The notes under the pieces were generated by a model. It was not told the origin of the DNA and searched no databases. It saw nothing but the letters and a program-made list of their open reading frames with translations. Positions 43,646 to 44,501 of a stretch of DNA of 44,501 nucleotides are shown here, one piece after another. The position numbers and the translations under genes were made by a program. The DNA lies in contig JAGWBX010000031.1 of NCBI GenBank assembly GCA_021295655.1, positions 1 to 44,501 on the forward strand, in the 5' to 3' direction. The stretch comes from Candidatus Latescibacterota bacterium (GTDB lineage Bacteria; Latescibacterota; UBA2968; GCA-2709665). Positions within the stretch are counted from its first letter, which is position 1. Each line of letters begins with the position of its first letter.

Positions 43646-43895
43646 CGGAACGCTCCCTGGTGTGTAGGACCCTGAATCGATCCTGTATGGAATGGAATTC
43701 GCTACGGCCTGCCATGGTAACAAGAATTCAGCCGGATGGAAAGAGTCGCCCCGCCCGGCCGGCGCGCATATGAAGGACGCGTATAACGGAACGTTGAGCA
43801 TGCGTGCTTCTTCCGTCTGAGATCGATTGATGCCAGGACGACGTTGCAACTGGACATTGACCGATTGTCAACCTGTCCGGGAGGATTCCGGAAAC

Positions 43896-44501
43896 GTGAG
43901 AACAGACAAACGCGGTGGCATCTGCTTCCGGGTAGACGACAACAAACCGATTCAGCAATGGATTGAGTTCGCGGAGGTCTTCAACCGGTACGGGTTCAAG
44001 TTTTGCGCTGCATTGTGTCCGGGGAGAATGGCCGGCGACGAAGCCTATACGGCACTGGTTCGGTCATTGCAGGGTCGGGGCCACGAAATCATGGACCACA
44101 CGCCCCTTCACAGCGTGGACAAGCTTCCGCTCCCTCACGGCGCCGATGCGGATGCCTGGCGCACGATGCCGGGCGTCGACCACGTGGATGCAACGCGTGT
44201 CTATCTGACCCATGACGCGATAGATACGAAATTGCTTCCGGAATATCGTGCGGATATTTCGGGCAATGTGATGACCGGACGGACGCCTCAGGTTCTGAAC
44301 GACCCCAACCAGACGAGATTTATCGCCGTCTACCTTCCCGCTACAGGCCGTGTGTTTCGGTTCAGGCAGATCGAACATTCGGGCGACGTCACGTTGGCGT
44401 TGCGCAGTTTCTGGGACGAAGACAACGTTGATCTGGGTGAACTGCGGGACGTGGTCTGCCACAAGCTGAGCAAAGCCGACGTCCGGATGACGTTGGCCGC
44501 T
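43896..44501 (+). CDS. Polysaccharide-deacetylase-like protein, 3' end outside window
   Basis: The start is GTG at 43896, 10 bp after GGGAGGA. 202 codons are open to the last base. The N-terminus (GGICFRVDDNKPIQQWIEFA, then GFKFCAALCPGR) and the LQGRGHEIMDHTPLHSVDK stretch resemble NodB-type polysaccharide deacetylases, where an early Asp-Asp and an H-x3-H-type motif bind the metal. The remainder (TGRTPQVLNDPNQTRF, then SFWDEDNVDLGELRDVV) is not typical, so this may be a distant member. No signal peptide is seen. It is incomplete, and family placement is tentative. Confidence 0.6.
   Translation, partial: MRTDKRGGICFRVDDNKPIQQWIEFAEVFNRYGFKFCAALCPGRMAGDEAYTALVRSLQGRGHEIMDHTPLHSVDKLPLPHGADADAWRTMPGVDHVDATRVYLTHDAIDTKLLPEYRADISGNVMTGRTPQVLNDPNQTRFIAVYLPATGRVFRFRQIEHSGDVTLALRSFWDEDNVDLGELRDVVCHKLSKADVRMTLAA

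Noticed and set aside
1..44501. tRNA, rRNA, CRISPR array, transposase or phage genes
   Set aside because: None was found: no regularly spaced direct repeats with spacers, no transposase or integrase motifs, and no cloverleaf ends were noticed by eye.

Overview
The window is a stretch of GC-rich chromosome from an uncultured Gram-negative-type bacterium. It carries a lipoprotein signal, an inner-membrane HflK/HflC pair, paired M16 peptidases and a proteobacterial-style ImuA-ImuB-DnaE2 mutasome. There is no rRNA, tRNA, CRISPR array or recognisable transposase. Short palindromic repeats of the 'GGGGCGACC...GGTCGCC' and 'GGGGCAACC...GGTTGCCC' type, ankyrin-repeat paralogues, a heparinase II/III protein, Gfo/Idh/MocA, NIPSNAP and DUF1697 proteins together recall candidate phyla such as Poribacteria or Latescibacterota. 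That assignment is inference only.

Layout. (1) 1-8.2 kb is an accessory region. It holds the end of a helix-hairpin-helix protein, then a minus-strand toxin-antitoxin module with one ParE-type toxin between two antitoxins of different families (Phd and HigA). A CPA2 cation/proton antiporter, a Sel1-repeat protein and a NYN-domain protein follow, and then a decayed DUF4143 ATPase remnant. The most striking gene is next: a HigA antitoxin fused to a SIR2-family domain, flanked upstream by a VapC remnant. (2) 8.3-14.9 kb is a minus-strand housekeeping directon: recG, a PfkB kinase, hflK, hflC, a membrane-anchored HExxH peptidase and coaE. Its last four genes are tightly packed or overlapping. (3) 15.2-19.5 kb has an ankyrin protein, a small membrane protein and a large lipoprotein combining an SLBB-like segment, TCP10-type 'PDGR' repeats and a CAP domain. 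(4) 19.6-25.6 kb is a DNA-damage cassette: a perfect 22-bp palindrome overlapping a -35 element, then imuA, imuB, dnaE2 and a SRAP (YedK/HMCES) gene. (5) 25.9-30.1 kb has a two-gene M16 peptidase operon and a MATE transporter whose 3' end is frameshifted. (6) 30.3-44.5 kb is a mosaic of accessory metabolism: GNAT, two metallophosphoesterases (one fused to a large ankyrin domain), a second large ankyrin protein, a YwaF-type membrane protein coupled to heparinase II/III, an intact DUF4143 ATPase, an oxidoreductase, DUF1697, TfoX_N, NIPSNAP, and the start of a polysaccharide-deacetylase-like gene that runs off the end.

Most likely to be undescribed: the HigA-SIR2 fusion at 6.1-7.6 kb, the Phd-ParE-HigA module, the SLBB/PDGR/CAP lipoprotein, and the metallophosphoesterase-ankyrin fusion with a possible internal start. 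All functional statements are from reading motifs by eye. No database search was possible.
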